Below are positions 63,731 through 64,000 of a stretch of 64,000 nucleotides of DNA, in pieces (position 1 is the stretch's first letter; each line of letters opens with the position of its first letter). Made by a program: the position numbers and the translations under genes. Where the stretch lies: NCBI RefSeq assembly GCF_905475345.1, contig NC_066608.1:2169501-2233500 (forward strand), given 5' to 3'. Source of the DNA: Vespula vulgaris (Eukaryota; Arthropoda; Insecta; Hymenoptera; Vespidae). Below the pieces are notes generated by a model. The model saw only the letters and a list, made by a program, of their open reading frames with translations, searched no databases and was not told the DNA's origin.

Positions 63731-64000
63731 TAAAGGTAAAGTTAGAAGTTAAAGCAAAAAGGGGTTGAAACGTCTACCGTGTATAAACTTCCTTCAAAGT
63801 AACTGGTCATTAGATACCAAAAGGATCATCTCACTGTTGGATGAGTCCTTGTTACGTTATGTAAGTACATTATGCTCATGCTCCATCATTGTCTCTATGT
63901 GTTCCCTTTGGTGTTAGGAATATATACTTGTTAGAGGCTTTACGTTCAGCCTAACATTGTTATTAACACATTATATATTGCTTTTAGATTTGATACATTA
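63726..64000. other. Window end, no feature
   Basis: Unique, less AT-rich DNA (63760-63960). Nothing in it resembles the missing midasin exons. Confidence 0.4.

Overview
The window is a piece of an AT-rich eukaryotic nuclear genome, almost certainly an insect and most likely an aculeate hymenopteran (wasp, bee or ant type). The grounds are spliced genes with GT-AG introns, very AT-rich introns and intergenic DNA, very dense microsatellites, CpG-containing non-coding motifs and the two proteins encoded. The species cannot be named from the sequence.

Region 1 (1-8436, + strand) is the 5' part of the midasin gene (MDN1/Rea1), the giant six-AAA ATPase of 60S ribosome assembly. Fifteen exons join in one frame and give the first 2083 residues: the N-terminal region, AAA1 to AAA5 complete, and the Walker A part of AAA6. 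The frame then runs into a good donor site at 8437 and no later midasin exon is seen on either strand to the end of the window. The linker, acidic region and MIDAS domain are missing here. Either there is an intron longer than 55 kb, or the locus is truncated or misassembled.

Region 2 (12660-36929, - strand) is a class A (rhodopsin-like) orphan GPCR of 501 residues. Seven exons lie at 12660-18173. A tiny start exon (ATG plus 7 nt) at 36920-36929 joins them in phase across an 18.7 kb first intron. It has seven membrane segments, the TM3-ECL2 cysteine pair and a TM2 aspartate, but lacks the DRY motif and has NPxxF instead of NPxxY. If midasin is intact, this receptor is nested antisense in a midasin intron.

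Region 3 (about 18.2-64 kb) has no gene that can be supported apart from the start exon. It is filled with microsatellites, with several arrays of 2-4 diverged direct repeats of 100-300 bp, and with small terminal-inverted-repeat (MITE-like) elements. A few less AT-rich unique blocks are candidate regulatory DNA. No rRNA, tRNA, CRISPR array or intact transposase was seen. The most notable points are the midasin break with the antisense receptor, the micro start exon, a 770 bp nested palindrome in a receptor intron, and a dispersed inverted-repeat family.
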